This document shows, piece by piece, positions 24,872-33,537 of a stretch of DNA of 38,426 nt; the stretch's first letter is position 1; each line of letters starts with the position of its first letter. Both the position numbers and the translations under genes were made by a program. A model generated the notes under the pieces. It was not told the origin of the DNA, searched no databases, and saw only the letters and a list, made by a program, of their open reading frames with translations. Source of the stretch: Azohydromonas lata NBRC 102462 (lineage in GTDB: Bacteria; Pseudomonadota; Gammaproteobacteria; Burkholderiales; Burkholderiaceae_C). Location of the stretch: contig NZ_BCTC01000062.1 of assembly GCF_001571085.1 (NCBI RefSeq), forward strand, positions 1 to 38,426. The letters run 5' to 3'.

Positions 24872-24902
24872 CGAAAAGTGCCTGCCCGGCGGGCACTTTT
24901 CG
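24872..24902 (+). other. Strong hairpin between benB and benC
   Basis: CGAAAAGTGCC (24872-24882) is perfectly complementary to 24892-24902 around a 9-base GC-rich loop. The right arm contains TTTT near its end, so it resembles a partial terminator inside the operon. It may lower benC expression relative to benAB or protect the upstream message. Confidence 0.7.
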
Positions 24903-24928
24903 TCAAGGCCACGCACAGGAGACAAGCC

Positions 24929-25936
24929 ATGCCCCACCAGATTGCCCTCCAGTTCGAGGACGGCCTCACCCGCTTCATCGAGGCCAACCCGTCCGAAACC
25001 GTGGCCGACGCCGCCTACCGCCAAGGCGTCAACATCCCGCTGGACTGCCGCGACGGCGCCTGCGGCACCTGCAAATGCTTCGCGGAGGCCGGCCGCTACG
25101 AGATGGGCGAGTACATCGAGGACGCGCTCAGCGAGGACGAGGCCGCCCAAGGTTTCGTGCTCACCTGCCAGATGCGCGCCCAAAGCGACTGCGTGGTGCG
25201 CGTGCCCGCCTCCTCGGCCGTGTGCCGCACGCAGCAGGCCTCGTTCGATGCCGCCATCAGCGAGGTGCGCCAGCTCTCGCCCAGCACCATCTCGCTGACG
25301 GTGCAGGGCGAGTCGCTGAACAAGCTGGCCTTCCTGCCCGGCCAGTACGTGAACCTGCAGGTGCCCGGCAGCGCCGCCACGCGCGCCTACTCGTTCAGCT
25401 CGCTGCCCAAGGGCGGATCCGTGTCCTTCCTCATCCGCAACGTCCCCGGCGGGCTGATGAGCAGCTTCCTCACCAGCCTGGCCAAGGAGGGCGACCGCAT
25501 GACGCTCACCGGCCCGCTGGGAAGCTTTTACCTGCGCGACATCCAGCGGCCGCTGCTGCTGCTGGCCGGCGGCACGGGCCTGGCGCCCTTCACCGCCATG
25601 CTGGAGAAGATCGCGGCCGGGGGCAGCGCGCATCCGCTGCACCTGATCTACGGCGTGACGAACGACGCCGACCTGGTGGAGATGGACAAGCTGCAGGACT
25701 TTGCCGCGCGCATCCCCAACTTCACCTTCAGCGCCTGCGTGGCCAGCGCCGAGAGCGCCTGGCCGCGCAAGGGCTATGTGACGCAACACATCGAGCCGGC
25801 GCACCTGCACGACGGCGAAGTGGACATCTATCTTTGCGGCCCGCCGCCCATGGTGGAGGCGGTGAGCCGGTTTGTTCGCGAGCAAGGTATAGAGCCCGCG
25901 AATTTCTACTTTGAAAAGTTCGCGGCCAGCGCCTGA
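24929..25936 (+). CDS. benC: Benzoate 1,2-dioxygenase electron transfer component (reductase)
   Basis: Protein of 335 residues that passes electrons from NADH to the Rieske centre of BenAB. The N-terminal plant-type [2Fe-2S] ferredoxin domain has Cys40, Cys45, Cys48 (CRDGACGTC) and Cys80 (LTCQ). The FAD-binding domain has RAYSFSS from 152, and the NAD-binding lobe has GGTGLAPF from 214 and CGPPPM near the end. The start at 24929 follows AGGAG by 7 nt; an upstream in-frame ATG lies inside the hairpin and is rejected. benD follows by 13 nt. Confidence 0.95.
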   Translation: MPHQIALQFEDGLTRFIEANPSETVADAAYRQGVNIPLDCRDGACGTCKCFAEAGRYEMGEYIEDALSEDEAAQGFVLTCQMRAQSDCVVRVPASSAVCRTQQASFDAAISEVRQLSPSTISLTVQGESLNKLAFLPGQYVNLQVPGSAATRAYSFSSLPKGGSVSFLIRNVPGGLMSSFLTSLAKEGDRMTLTGPLGSFYLRDIQRPLLLLAGGTGLAPFTAMLEKIAAGGSAHPLHLIYGVTNDADLVEMDKLQDFAARIPNFTFSACVASAESAWPRKGYVTQHIEPAHLHDGEVDIYLCGPPPMVEAVSRFVREQGIEPANFYFEKFAASA

Positions 25937-25949
25937 GGAGAACACGACC

Positions 25950-26726
25950 ATGAGCCAACGTTTCAAGGACAAGGTGGCCGTCGTCACCGGCGCGGCCCAG
26001 GGCATAGGCCGCCGCGTGGTGGAGCGCATGCTGGAGGAAGGCGCCCGCGTGGCGGCGGTGGACCGCTCGGAGCTGGTGCACGAGCTGGCCTCGCTGCCCA
26101 ACGCGGCCGAGCGGCTGCTCACGCTCACGGCCGACCTGGAGCGCAACGCCGACGCCGAGCGCGTGATGGCCGACACCGTGGCGCGCTTCGGCCGGCTGGA
26201 CGTGCTGGTCAACAACGTGGGCGGCACGATTTGGGCCAAGCCCTTCGAGCACTACCGCGAGCACGAGATCGAGGCCGAGGTGCGACGCTCGCTCTTCCCC
26301 ACGCTGTGGTGCTGCCACGCGGCGCTGCCGCAGATGATCGAGCAGGGCAGCGGTTCCATCGTCAACGTCTCGTCGATTGCCACGCGCGGCGTCAACCGCG
26401 TGCCCTATGGCGCGGCCAAGGGCGGCGTCAACGCGCTCACGGCCTGCCTGGCCTTCGAGAACGCGCAGCGCGGCATACGCGTCAACGCCACCGCGCCGGG
26501 CGGCACCGAGGCACCGCCGCGGCGCATTCCGCGCAATGCGCAGCAGCCCACCGAGCAGGAAAAGGCCTGGTACCAGCAGATCGTGGACCAGACCGTGCAG
26601 TCCAGCCTGATGAAGCGCTACGGGACGATCGAGGAGCAGGTGGGCGCCATCTTGTTCCTGGCCTCCGACGAGGCGGCCTACATCACCGGCGTGACGCTGC
26701 CCGTGGGCGGCGGCGACCTGGGCTGA
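25950..26726 (+). CDS. benD: Benzoate cis-diol dehydrogenase
   Basis: Short-chain dehydrogenase of 258 residues that oxidises and decarboxylates the benzoate dihydrodiol to catechol. The cofactor motif is TGAAQGIG at 13-20, NNVG at 88-91, and the catalytic residues are Ser in VNVSS (141-142), Tyr153 and Lys157 (YGAAK). The C-terminal ITGVTLPVGGGDLG is typical. The start has GAGGAG upstream. It is 13 nt after benC, so benABCD are a tight group; a run of hairpins separates it from benK. Confidence 0.94.
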   Translation: MSQRFKDKVAVVTGAAQGIGRRVVERMLEEGARVAAVDRSELVHELASLPNAAERLLTLTADLERNADAERVMADTVARFGRLDVLVNNVGGTIWAKPFEHYREHEIEAEVRRSLFPTLWCCHAALPQMIEQGSGSIVNVSSIATRGVNRVPYGAAKGGVNALTACLAFENAQRGIRVNATAPGGTEAPPRRIPRNAQQPTEQEKAWYQQIVDQTVQSSLMKRYGTIEEQVGAILFLASDEAAYITGVTLPVGGGDLG

Positions 26727-26750
26727 CGCGCCCGGCGCCAGCCCCCTTCC

Positions 26751-26788
26751 CGGGCGCCAGCCGGCGCCCGGCCCGCGCAAGGCGGGCC
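26751..26788 (+). other. Pair of hairpins between benD and benK
   Basis: CGGGCGCC (26751-26758) pairs with 26763-26770 across 4 bases, and GCCCGC (26771-26776) pairs with 26782-26787. No T-tract follows. They may stabilise the benABCD part of the transcript before benK. Confidence 0.5.
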
Positions 26789-26839
26789 ACCGGAGCGGCC
26801 GCAGAGCCGCCGTCCACATCGAATTCCTAGGAGACTCCC

Positions 26840-28210
26840 ATGAGACACATCGACGTCCACCAGGTGGCCGACGAGGCCCGCTTCAACCGCTTCCACGGCC
26901 TCGTGCTGTTCTGGTGCGCGCTCATCATCATCTTTGACGGCTACGACCTGGCCGTGGCCGGCATCGCGCTGCCGTCCATCATGAAGGAGATGGGCGTGGA
27001 CCCGACGCGCGCGGGCTTCATGGTCAGCTCGGCCCTCTTCGGCATGATGTTCGGCGCCATTTTCCTGGGCACCATCGCCGACCGCATTGGGCGGCGCTGG
27101 GCCATTGCCATCTGCATCGCGCTCTTCAGCGTGTTCACGGCGGCGGCCGGCACGACCAGCGACCCGGTGATGTTCAGCGCCACGCGCTTCCTCGCCGGCC
27201 TGGGCATAGGCGGCGTGATGCCCAACGTGGTGGCGCAGATGACGGAGTACGCGCCCAGGCGGCTGCGCGCCACGCTGGTGACGCTGATGTTCAGCGGCTA
27301 CGCGGTGGGCGGCATGCTCGCGGCGCTGCTGGGCAAGGGCTTGATTGAAAGCTACGGCTGGCAGTCGGTGTTCGTGGCGGCGGTGCTGCCGGTGGTGCTG
27401 ATCCCGTTCATCCTGCGCTCGCTGCCGGAGTCCATGCCTTTCCTGCTCAAGACGGGGCGGCATGAGGAACTGAAAGCCATCGTGGCGCGGCTGGAGCCGT
27501 CGCTGCGGCCCACGGAAGCAGACCGCTTTGCGATGCCTGAAGCCGCCCGTGCCGGCAGCGCGCCGGTGCGCGACCTGTTCCAGGAAGGGCGCGGCTTCAG
27601 CACGGCGATGTTCTGGGTGGCCTTCTTCATGTGCCTGTTCATGGTCTACGCCCTGAGCTCCTGGCTCACCAAGCTGATGGCCGGCGCCGGCTACAGCCTG
27701 GGCTCGGCGCTGACCTTCGTCCTGACGCTGAACTTCGGCGCGGTCATAGGCGCCGTGGGCGGCGGCTGGCTGGCCGACCGTTTCCACATCAAGTGGGTGC
27801 TGTGCTCCATGTACGTGCTGGCGGCCGTGTCCATCACGCTGCTGGGCACGCCGCTGCCGACGTGGGCGCTGTTCGTGGTGGTGGGCCTGGCCGGCGCCTC
27901 GACCATAGGCACGCAGATCGTGACCTATGCCTACGCGGGGCAGTTCTACCCGACGGCCATCCGCTCCACGGGCATTGGCGTGGCGTCCGGCGTGGGCCGC
28001 AGCGGGGCCATCCTGGCGCCCATCGTGATCGGCTCGCTGGTGAGCATGGCGCTGCCGCTGCAGCAGAACTTCGTGGCCATCGCCATCCCGGCGGTGATCG
28101 CGGCGGTGGCGGTGGCCATGATCCGGCACGGCCGCTCGGCTTCGGCGCGGCAGCCTGCCGCAGAGCCCGTGGCCAATACCCGTGCGGTGGCCGCCGGCAA
28201 CAACGCCTGA
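26840..28210 (+). CDS. benK: Benzoate MFS transporter (AAHS family)
   Basis: Inner-membrane protein of 456 residues with about 12 helices of the aromatic acid:H+ symporter group. It has the hallmark DGYDLAVAGIALPSI in TM1, GTIADRIGRRWAI in the loop 2-3 motif, and RFLAGLGIGGVMPNVVAQMTEYAP and FYPTAIRSTGIGVASGVGRSG. The family carries benzoate and related acids; the operon position supports benzoate. The start has AGGAG 7 nt upstream. It ends the catBA-benABCDK operon, just before a strong terminator. Confidence 0.92.
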   Translation: MRHIDVHQVADEARFNRFHGLVLFWCALIIIFDGYDLAVAGIALPSIMKEMGVDPTRAGFMVSSALFGMMFGAIFLGTIADRIGRRWAIAICIALFSVFTAAAGTTSDPVMFSATRFLAGLGIGGVMPNVVAQMTEYAPRRLRATLVTLMFSGYAVGGMLAALLGKGLIESYGWQSVFVAAVLPVVLIPFILRSLPESMPFLLKTGRHEELKAIVARLEPSLRPTEADRFAMPEAARAGSAPVRDLFQEGRGFSTAMFWVAFFMCLFMVYALSSWLTKLMAGAGYSLGSALTFVLTLNFGAVIGAVGGGWLADRFHIKWVLCSMYVLAAVSITLLGTPLPTWALFVVVGLAGASTIGTQIVTYAYAGQFYPTAIRSTGIGVASGVGRSGAILAPIVIGSLVSMALPLQQNFVAIAIPAVIAAVAVAMIRHGRSASARQPAAEPVANTRAVAAGNNA

Positions 28211-28305
28211 TCGGCCTGGCCTGGAAACATTCACCGCAGCGCTTGAATATTCAGGACATCAGGGCGGCGGGCCCTGGCGAAGCCTGAAATTCAAGCCGCG
28301 GCGGG

Positions 28306-28323
28306 TTCAAAAGGCTTTTTGAA
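28306..28323 (+). other. Short AT-rich inverted repeat after benK
   Basis: TTCAAAA (28306-28312) pairs with 28317-28323 around 4 bases. It lies about 95 bases after the benK stop and before the main terminator. Confidence 0.4.
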
Positions 28324-28364
28324 TTCGTCTCCGTGCGATGGCGCCGCCGTAAGGCGCTTTCTTG

Positions 28365-28425
28365 CCCGACGCTGCCCAGCCCTGCGCCCCAACGCAAGGC
28401 TGGGCGGGGTCGGGATTTTTTTGTT
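28365..28425 (+). terminator. Rho-independent terminator of the ben/cat operon
   Basis: A long stem is formed by CCCGAC (28365-28370) with 28409-28414 and by GCCCAGCC (28374-28381) with 28398-28405, followed by a run of seven T. It ends the plus-strand operon; the GNAT gene on the other strand stops at 28429, so it may serve both. Confidence 0.82.
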
Positions 28426-28428
28426 TTC

Positions 28429-28869
28429 TCAGCCCAGCAGTTTGCGGTACTGCAGGAAACCCGATTTGTCGGCGATGCGGTCATAGAGCTTCATCGCGTT
28501 CTCGTTGGTTTCGTGCGTGAGCCAGTACACGCGCGCGGCGCCCGCCGCGGCGGCCTGGGCATACACGTGCTCGATCAGCGCCCGGCCGATGCCCTGGCCG
28601 CGCCTGTCTTCCGCAGCGTACAAATCCTGCAGATAACAGTAATTGCCCGTGGTCCAGCAACTGCGGTGGTCGATGAAATGGACCAGGCCGACCAACCGGC
28701 CTTCGTCCTCGGCCACGGCGCAGTGCATGGGCTCGGCGGCGTCGTGGAAGCGCGCCCAGGTCTGGTCCGTCACCGCCTGGGGAATATCGGATTTGTAAAA
28801 CCGTTGGTAGGCCTGCCACAGCGGCAGCCATTGCTCGTAGTCGCGGGGTTCGGCGGCGCGGATCAGCAT
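28429..28869 (-). CDS. GNAT family N-acetyltransferase
   Basis: Protein of 146 residues with the GNAT fold. LIRAAEPRDYEQWLPLW opens the N-terminus, the acetyl-CoA loop is RRGQGIG at 89-95, and the end has VYWLTHETNENAMKLYDRIADKSGF. The substrate is unknown. The ATG at 28869 is chosen because GAGGAAA lies upstream and because the family begins there; a longer frame to 28974 has no such site. It faces the ben/cat operon and shares its terminator region. Confidence 0.88.
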   Translation of the reverse strand: MLIRAAEPRDYEQWLPLWQAYQRFYKSDIPQAVTDQTWARFHDAAEPMHCAVAEDEGRLVGLVHFIDHRSCWTTGNYCYLQDLYAAEDRRGQGIGRALIEHVYAQAAAAGAARVYWLTHETNENAMKLYDRIADKSGFLQYRKLLG

Positions 28870-29265
28870 GGGGTTTCCTCGTTCAAAAGGCCGCGAATTA
28901 CAACATACACGAGTAAGCACTTTCCCAAGCACACCACGCCGGCCTGCGATTTCCCGGTTCCAAGCCTGGTGCACTGGGCAGCGTCAGGACAGTGAAAGCC
29001 ATTGGGAGGTGAATTCCAGAATTCAGCCGAGCCATCAAGGTGGCGGGGAACAAATCCGGTGCTGTATTTGTCTGGATGCATCGTGTATGTGTCGTGCAAA
29101 TGCACATGAGCGGCTCAAGCTGTTTTGAAAAAATGCAGCCGCCGTATTGGCCCGTGAGCCGCGCCCGCGCGCGGCGCTGTTGTGGCAGGCCGACGTTTGA
29201 AATGGCCGGCGTGGCGGCAGCCGACAATGCGGCCACCGAAGTGAGTTTGAAAACGGAATTTCGCC
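28870..29265. promoter_or_regulatory. Divergent intergenic region without a gene
   Basis: This region separates the GNAT and metallophosphoesterase genes. It is less GC-rich than the genes. A pair of GAATTC sites two bases apart forms a dyad at 29011-29024. I find no reading frame with a ribosome binding site and no convincing promoter pair, though promoters for both genes must lie here. Confidence 0.4.
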
Positions 29266-30348
29266 ATGCTTGCCCCGCTGCCCGCCGGACCCCTGGACAT
29301 CGTGGGCGACATCCATGGCGAGCACGACGCGCTGTGCGCACTGCTGGCGGCGCTGGGGTATGACGAGGCGGGCAGGCACCCGCAAGGCCGGCGCCTGGTG
29401 TTCGTGGGCGACCTGTGCGACCGCGGGCCGGACAGCCCGGGCGTCGTGCGCCGCGTGCGCGAGCTGGTGCGCGCCGGCCGCGCCCATGCCGTGCTGGGCA
29501 ACCACGAGCTGAACCTGCTGCGCGGCGAGCGCAAGCAGGGCAGCGACTGGTTCTGGAACGAGGGCGCGCACCGCGACGAGCGTTTCCGTCCCTACGCCAC
29601 CCTCGGCGGCGAGGCCGAGCGTGCCGAGGTACTGGCCTTCTTCGAGGAATTACCACTGGGCCTGGAGCGCGACGACCTGCGCGTGGCGCATGCCGCCTGG
29701 CACGCGCCCTCGGTGGCGCGGCTGAAGGCGCTTTCCAACGGGGACGGCCTGGGAGCGCTGTTCGAGCGGCTGGACGACGAGGCCGGCGCCCTGCTGTTGG
29801 GCGAAGGCTGGCGCGCGGCGGCCCGCGCCGAGAAGGCGCCCTGGCGCCATCACTTGGGCGACCCCACCGCGCCCGTGCCCATGCTGGAGGCCGTGGCCCA
29901 TTGCGACGAGGCGCGCCAGCACCTGAACCCGCTGCGCGTGCTCACGCTGGGCCTGGAGCGGCGGGCCGAGGCGCCCTTCTTCCACAACGGGCAGTGGCGC
30001 TTCACCGAGCGCGTGCGCTGGTGGCAGGACTACGCCGAGGACACGCCCGTGGTCGTGGGCCATTTCTGGCGCCATTTCCCCCCGCTGCAGCGCGCGCACT
30101 TGGGCCGTGGCGGCCCGGACCTGTTCAGCGACGTGCCGCACCACGCCTGGCTGGGCCCACGCGGCAAGGTGTTCTGCGTGGATTACGCCGTGGGCGGCCG
30201 CTGGCTGGAGCGCCGCGGCGAGGTGCCCGCCGGCTACACCCGGCTGGCCGCCCTGCGCTGGCCGGAGCGCACGCTGGTGCTGGAAGACGGCAGCACGCTG
30301 GCGACCACGGCGTTCGACAGCAGCCCCTGCGCCGAAGCGGCGCAGTAA
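29266..30348 (+). CDS. Calcineurin-like metallophosphoesterase
   Basis: Protein of 360 residues with the metal-binding motifs GDIHG (14-18), GDLCDRG (48-54) and GNHE (78-81), and later VVGHFWR and a VDYAVGG end motif. This is the diadenosine-tetraphosphatase / Ser-Thr phosphatase type (PrpE/PP1-like). It should hydrolyse phosphomonoesters or phosphoproteins; the substrate is unknown. The length is greater than in minimal PrpE (about 245) because of an inserted helical region near 110-230. The start has GGAA 8 nt upstream. It appears monocistronic. Confidence 0.85.
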   Translation: MLAPLPAGPLDIVGDIHGEHDALCALLAALGYDEAGRHPQGRRLVFVGDLCDRGPDSPGVVRRVRELVRAGRAHAVLGNHELNLLRGERKQGSDWFWNEGAHRDERFRPYATLGGEAERAEVLAFFEELPLGLERDDLRVAHAAWHAPSVARLKALSNGDGLGALFERLDDEAGALLLGEGWRAAARAEKAPWRHHLGDPTAPVPMLEAVAHCDEARQHLNPLRVLTLGLERRAEAPFFHNGQWRFTERVRWWQDYAEDTPVVVGHFWRHFPPLQRAHLGRGGPDLFSDVPHHAWLGPRGKVFCVDYAVGGRWLERRGEVPAGYTRLAALRWPERTLVLEDGSTLATTAFDSSPCAEAAQ

Positions 30349-30375
30349 ATCAATAGCCCGATATTATTTTTGGAT

Positions 30376-30978
30376 TTAAAACTCCGAAAAATCCTTCAAA
30401 TCGGACCCGGCCTGGTCGCTGGGCAATTTGCTGGGCGAATCCAGGTACCTGTCCAGGATTTCGAAAAACCGGTCATAAAACCGCGGCGCGGTGACGGTTT
30501 CGCTGGCGACTTTCACCATGGAATCCGTGCCCGTGGAAAACGGCAGCGACAGCGAGCCCAGCGCGCCCACGCCCACGCTGGCGGAGTTGCTGCTTTTCTT
30601 GAGCTCGTAGTGCTCCTGCACGGCGCTCACGAACACCACGGCGCGGTGCTCGGCATCGGCGCGCGCGGCCTCGGTGCACACCACGCGGATCTCCATTTCC
30701 ACATGGTGGCCGCTGGGCATCTGGAAATTCTTGCGGCCGCGCATTTCCGTGGGCTGCACGGTGGCCACCACGTAACCCTGGCTCAGCAGCGCCTGGCGCG
30801 AGGCCTCGCACGCATTGGCCGGCTCCACGGCCACGGTGCGCGAAAAACGGTCGGTCGCGTCGAAATTCTCGACCAGCTTGCCGCTGGGCGGTTTCATGGA
30901 GCCGCAGCCCGCGAGCTGCAGCAGCAATAAAGCGGCAACAAATACTTTTGCCGCCGGAAATTGGGATAACCAACGCAT
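30376..30978 (-). CDS. DUF2242 family lipoprotein
   Basis: Protein of 200 residues with a lipoprotein signal: ALLLLQLAGC gives a lipobox with Cys25 as modified residue. The mature part has the DUF2242 segments VENFDATDRFSRTVAV, ACEASRQALLSQGYVV and TVTAPRFYDRFFEILDRYL. Expected in the outer or inner membrane; function unknown. A 6-bp inverted repeat lies directly before the ATG (30980-30994), which covers the place where a ribosome binding site should be; no strong one is seen. It converges with the metallophosphoesterase gene. Confidence 0.83.
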   Translation of the reverse strand: MRWLSQFPAAKVFVAALLLLQLAGCGSMKPPSGKLVENFDATDRFSRTVAVEPANACEASRQALLSQGYVVATVQPTEMRGRKNFQMPSGHHVEMEIRVVCTEAARADAEHRAVVFVSAVQEHYELKKSSNSASVGVGALGSLSLPFSTGTDSMVKVASETVTAPRFYDRFFEILDRYLDSPSKLPSDQAGSDLKDFSEF

Positions 30979-30979
30979 G

Positions 30980-30994
30980 CCGGGATTATCCCGG
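30980..30994. promoter_or_regulatory. Inverted repeat at the translation start of the DUF2242 gene
   Basis: CCGGGATTATCCCGG is a perfect 6-bp dyad with 3 central bases. It starts one base upstream of the ATG at 30978 on the minus strand. It may be an operator or an mRNA hairpin that limits initiation. Confidence 0.5.
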
Positions 30995-31014
30995 AAGGCC
31001 TGAATGTCCCCCTA

Positions 31015-31947
31015 TCACGCTGCGGCGCCCGGCGGCGCCAGCCCCCGCGCGGCCTCGCCCATGAGCGCGCGCAGCCAGCGGTGCGCGGGCGCGGCCTGCG
31101 AGCGCTCGTGCCAGAGCTGGTAGAAGCGCATGGCCGGAAAGTCAAAGGGCGCGGGGACGATGGCCAGCGGCAGCAGCCCCGCGTAGTGCGCGGCGAAGTG
31201 CCGCGCGGTGGTGAAGACCAGGTCCGTCTCCACCAGCAGTTGCGGTGCCAGCTCGAAGTACGGCACCGCCACGCGCGCGTCCCGCGACAGGCGCAGCCCC
31301 GCCAAGTGCGTCTCCACCAGCCCGCGCTGCGCGGCCGAGTACGGCAGCGGCACCAGGTGGCGCGCGGCCAGGTACTGCTCGCGCGTGAAGCCGCCGGCCG
31401 CGCGCGGGTGGCGGCGGCTCACCAGGCACACGACCTCGTCTTCCAGCAGCAGCGACAGGTGCAGCGAGGGCGGCGGGCTGGGCCAGTTGCCGATGACCAG
31501 GTCCAGCTCGCCCTGCGCCAGCGCCTGCTCCACGTCCACCGACGCACCCAGCGGCCGCACCTCCAGCCGCGCGCGCGGCGCCTCGCGGCAAAAGCGCGCG
31601 ACCACGGCGGCCAGGAAGGGCGCGGCCATGAAGTCCGGCGAGCCGATGCGAAACGTGGCCTGGCTGGCCCCGGGGTCGAAGTGCTCGGGGCCGGACAGCA
31701 TGGCGTCCATCTCGCCCAACGCGCGCCGGGCCTGCTCGCGCAGCAGCAGCGCGCGCTCGGTGGGCGCCATGCCGCCCTTCTCGCGCACGAGCAGCGGATC
31801 GTTGAAGAGCTCGCGCAGCCGCTTGAGCGCCGTGCTCACCGCCGGCTGCGACTGCCCAAGCCGTATGGCCGCGCGCGAGACGTTGCGCTCGTTGACCAGC
31901 GTCACCAGCACGCGCAGCAGGTGGCTGTCCAGGGGATCGCGGTTCAT
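31015..31947 (-). CDS. LysR-type regulator of the ureide cluster
   Basis: LysR-type regulator of 310 residues. The HTH is in LVNERNVSRAAIRLGQSQPAVSTALKRLRELF, followed by the NodD/PnbR-like pattern GGMAPTERALLLREQARRAL. The effector domain has ATFRIGSPDFMAAPFL and QGELDLVIGNWP. The ATG at 31947 follows AAAGGG at a somewhat long distance. It is divergent from the transporter gene at 32147 and a dyad (31966-31981) lies between them, so it probably controls the purine/ureide genes. The inducer is unknown. Confidence 0.88.
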   Translation of the reverse strand: MNRDPLDSHLLRVLVTLVNERNVSRAAIRLGQSQPAVSTALKRLRELFNDPLLVREKGGMAPTERALLLREQARRALGEMDAMLSGPEHFDPGASQATFRIGSPDFMAAPFLAAVVARFCREAPRARLEVRPLGASVDVEQALAQGELDLVIGNWPSPPPSLHLSLLLEDEVVCLVSRRHPRAAGGFTREQYLAARHLVPLPYSAAQRGLVETHLAGLRLSRDARVAVPYFELAPQLLVETDLVFTTARHFAAHYAGLLPLAIVPAPFDFPAMRFYQLWHERSQAAPAHRWLRALMGEAARGLAPPGAAA

Positions 31948-31965
31948 GGCGGCAGGCGACCCTTT

Positions 31966-31981
31966 ATTCGGTTTTCCGAAT
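31966..31981. promoter_or_regulatory. Operator-like dyad between the LysR gene and the ureide operon
   Basis: ATTCGG (31966-31971) and CCGAAT (31976-31981) form a perfect 6-bp inverted repeat around TTTT. It lies 18 bases before the LysR start codon, the common position of a LysR autoregulatory site. A TTATAG at 31987-31992 could be a -10 for the plus strand. Confidence 0.6.
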
Positions 31982-32146
31982 GGCGCTTATAGCAGCGCCC
32001 GTGCGCCGTGCCGCGCCCGCGCCGGGACACTGCGCCCACTGCGGACACACCCCCTTGTCCCTGAACCGGCGAGCGGCGCGACGCGCCCGCCGCCTTCCAC
32101 CACCGACCACCGGCCGCAACGCCCCCGCGGCCCAGGAGACCGGCCC

Positions 32147-33502
32147 ATGACCACCGCAACCCGCGTTGCGCCCGCCTGCGCGGCACCCCTGGCCGCCCCC
32201 GGCGAGCTCGACGGCATCTACCGCAAGATCCTCAAGCGGCTCATCCCATTCCTCATGGTGCTGTGGGTGCTGGCGTGGATAGACCGCGTCAACATCGGCT
32301 TCGTCAAGCTCACCATGCTGGACGACCTGAAGTGGAGCGAGGCCATCTACGGCTTGGGCGCCGGCATCTTCTTCCTCGGCTACTTCTTCTTCGAGGTGCC
32401 CAGCAACCTGCTGCTGCAGAAGATAGGTGCCAAGAAGACCATCATGCGCATCACCATCGGCTGGGGCCTCACCAGCATCGCCATGATGTTCGTGACCACG
32501 CCGGGGATGTTCTATTTCCTGCGCTTCCTGCTGGGCGTGTTCGAAGCCGGCTTCTACCCCGGGATCATTCTTTATCTGACCTACTGGTTCCCGGACCAGC
32601 GCCGCGCCAAGGCCTTCGGCCTCTTCATGTCGGCGTCGGCCCTGGCGGGCGTGATCGGCGGGCCGCTGGCCGGCACCATCATGACCACGCTCAACGGCGT
32701 CAACGGGTGGCAAGGGTGGCAGTGGGTGTTCCTGCTGGAAGGCATCCCGTCCGTCATCGCCGGCGTGGTGACCTGGTTCTACCTGACCGACAAGCCGTCC
32801 CAGGCGGCCTGGCTCACGCAGCGCGAACGCACGCTGGTGCAGGCCGACCTGGAGCGCGACCAGCGCGCCCTGGGCCATCGCGAGCACAGCCTGCTGGCCT
32901 CGCTCAAGGATGGGCGCATCTGGCTGCTCATCCTGGTCTTCTTCTGCATCATCGCGGCCAACTCCTCGCTGACCTTCTACGGGCCGACGCTGGTCAAGGA
33001 AGTGGGCTTCACCAGCCCGGCGGCGGTGGGCTGGATCATGTCCGTGGCCTATCTCTTCGGCGCGGCGGGGATGATCCTCAACGGCGCCCACTCCGACCGC
33101 CACCAGGAAGCCCGGCTGCACTGCGGCCTGGCCGCCGCGCTGGGTGCGGCCTCGCTGCTGGCCATGGCGCTGCTGCTGCCCTTGGGCGCGCTGCCCACGC
33201 TGGTGGCGCTGACGCTGGCCATCGTGGGCACCATGAGCGCCATCCCCGTGTTCTGGCAAATGCCCAACCGCGTGCTGGCCGGCTCGGCCGCGGCCGGCGG
33301 CCTGGCCCTCATCAACTCGGTGGCCAACCTCGCGGGCTTCGGCGCGCCCTACATGCTGGGCCTCATCAAGACCTCCACCGGCAGCCTCACCACCGGGCTG
33401 TACGTGGTGGCGGCCGTCGAGATCTGCGCCACGGCGCTCATCCTGGCCTTCGTCCCGCGCCTGTCGCGCGCCCCGCTGCCGGCCGCGCAGCCCGCGCACT
33501 GA
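32147..33502 (+). CDS. MFS transporter (ACS-like), first gene of the ureide operon
   Basis: Inner-membrane protein of 451 residues with about 12 helices of the anion:cation symporter (ACS/phthalate-type) group. Typical blocks are AWIDRVNIGFVKLTML in TM1, FFLGYFFFEVPSNLLLQKIGAKKTI, RFLLGVFEAGFYPGIILYLTYWFP and GWQWVFLLEGIPSVI. Position at the head of the OHCU decarboxylase and hydroxyisourate hydrolase genes suggests uptake of a purine or ureide; the family itself usually carries organic anions. The start has AGGAG 9 nt upstream. The next gene starts 35 nt after the stop. Confidence 0.87.
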   Translation: MTTATRVAPACAAPLAAPGELDGIYRKILKRLIPFLMVLWVLAWIDRVNIGFVKLTMLDDLKWSEAIYGLGAGIFFLGYFFFEVPSNLLLQKIGAKKTIMRITIGWGLTSIAMMFVTTPGMFYFLRFLLGVFEAGFYPGIILYLTYWFPDQRRAKAFGLFMSASALAGVIGGPLAGTIMTTLNGVNGWQGWQWVFLLEGIPSVIAGVVTWFYLTDKPSQAAWLTQRERTLVQADLERDQRALGHREHSLLASLKDGRIWLLILVFFCIIAANSSLTFYGPTLVKEVGFTSPAAVGWIMSVAYLFGAAGMILNGAHSDRHQEARLHCGLAAALGAASLLAMALLLPLGALPTLVALTLAIVGTMSAIPVFWQMPNRVLAGSAAAGGLALINSVANLAGFGAPYMLGLIKTSTGSLTTGLYVVAAVEICATALILAFVPRLSRAPLPAAQPAH

Positions 33503-33537
33503 AAGCACCCCGGTTTCACCCTCAACCTCCCGACGCC

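Noticed and set aside
24038-26239. Long minus-strand open frame opposite benA-benD
   Set aside because: Shadow of ben genes; no start signal and no domain.
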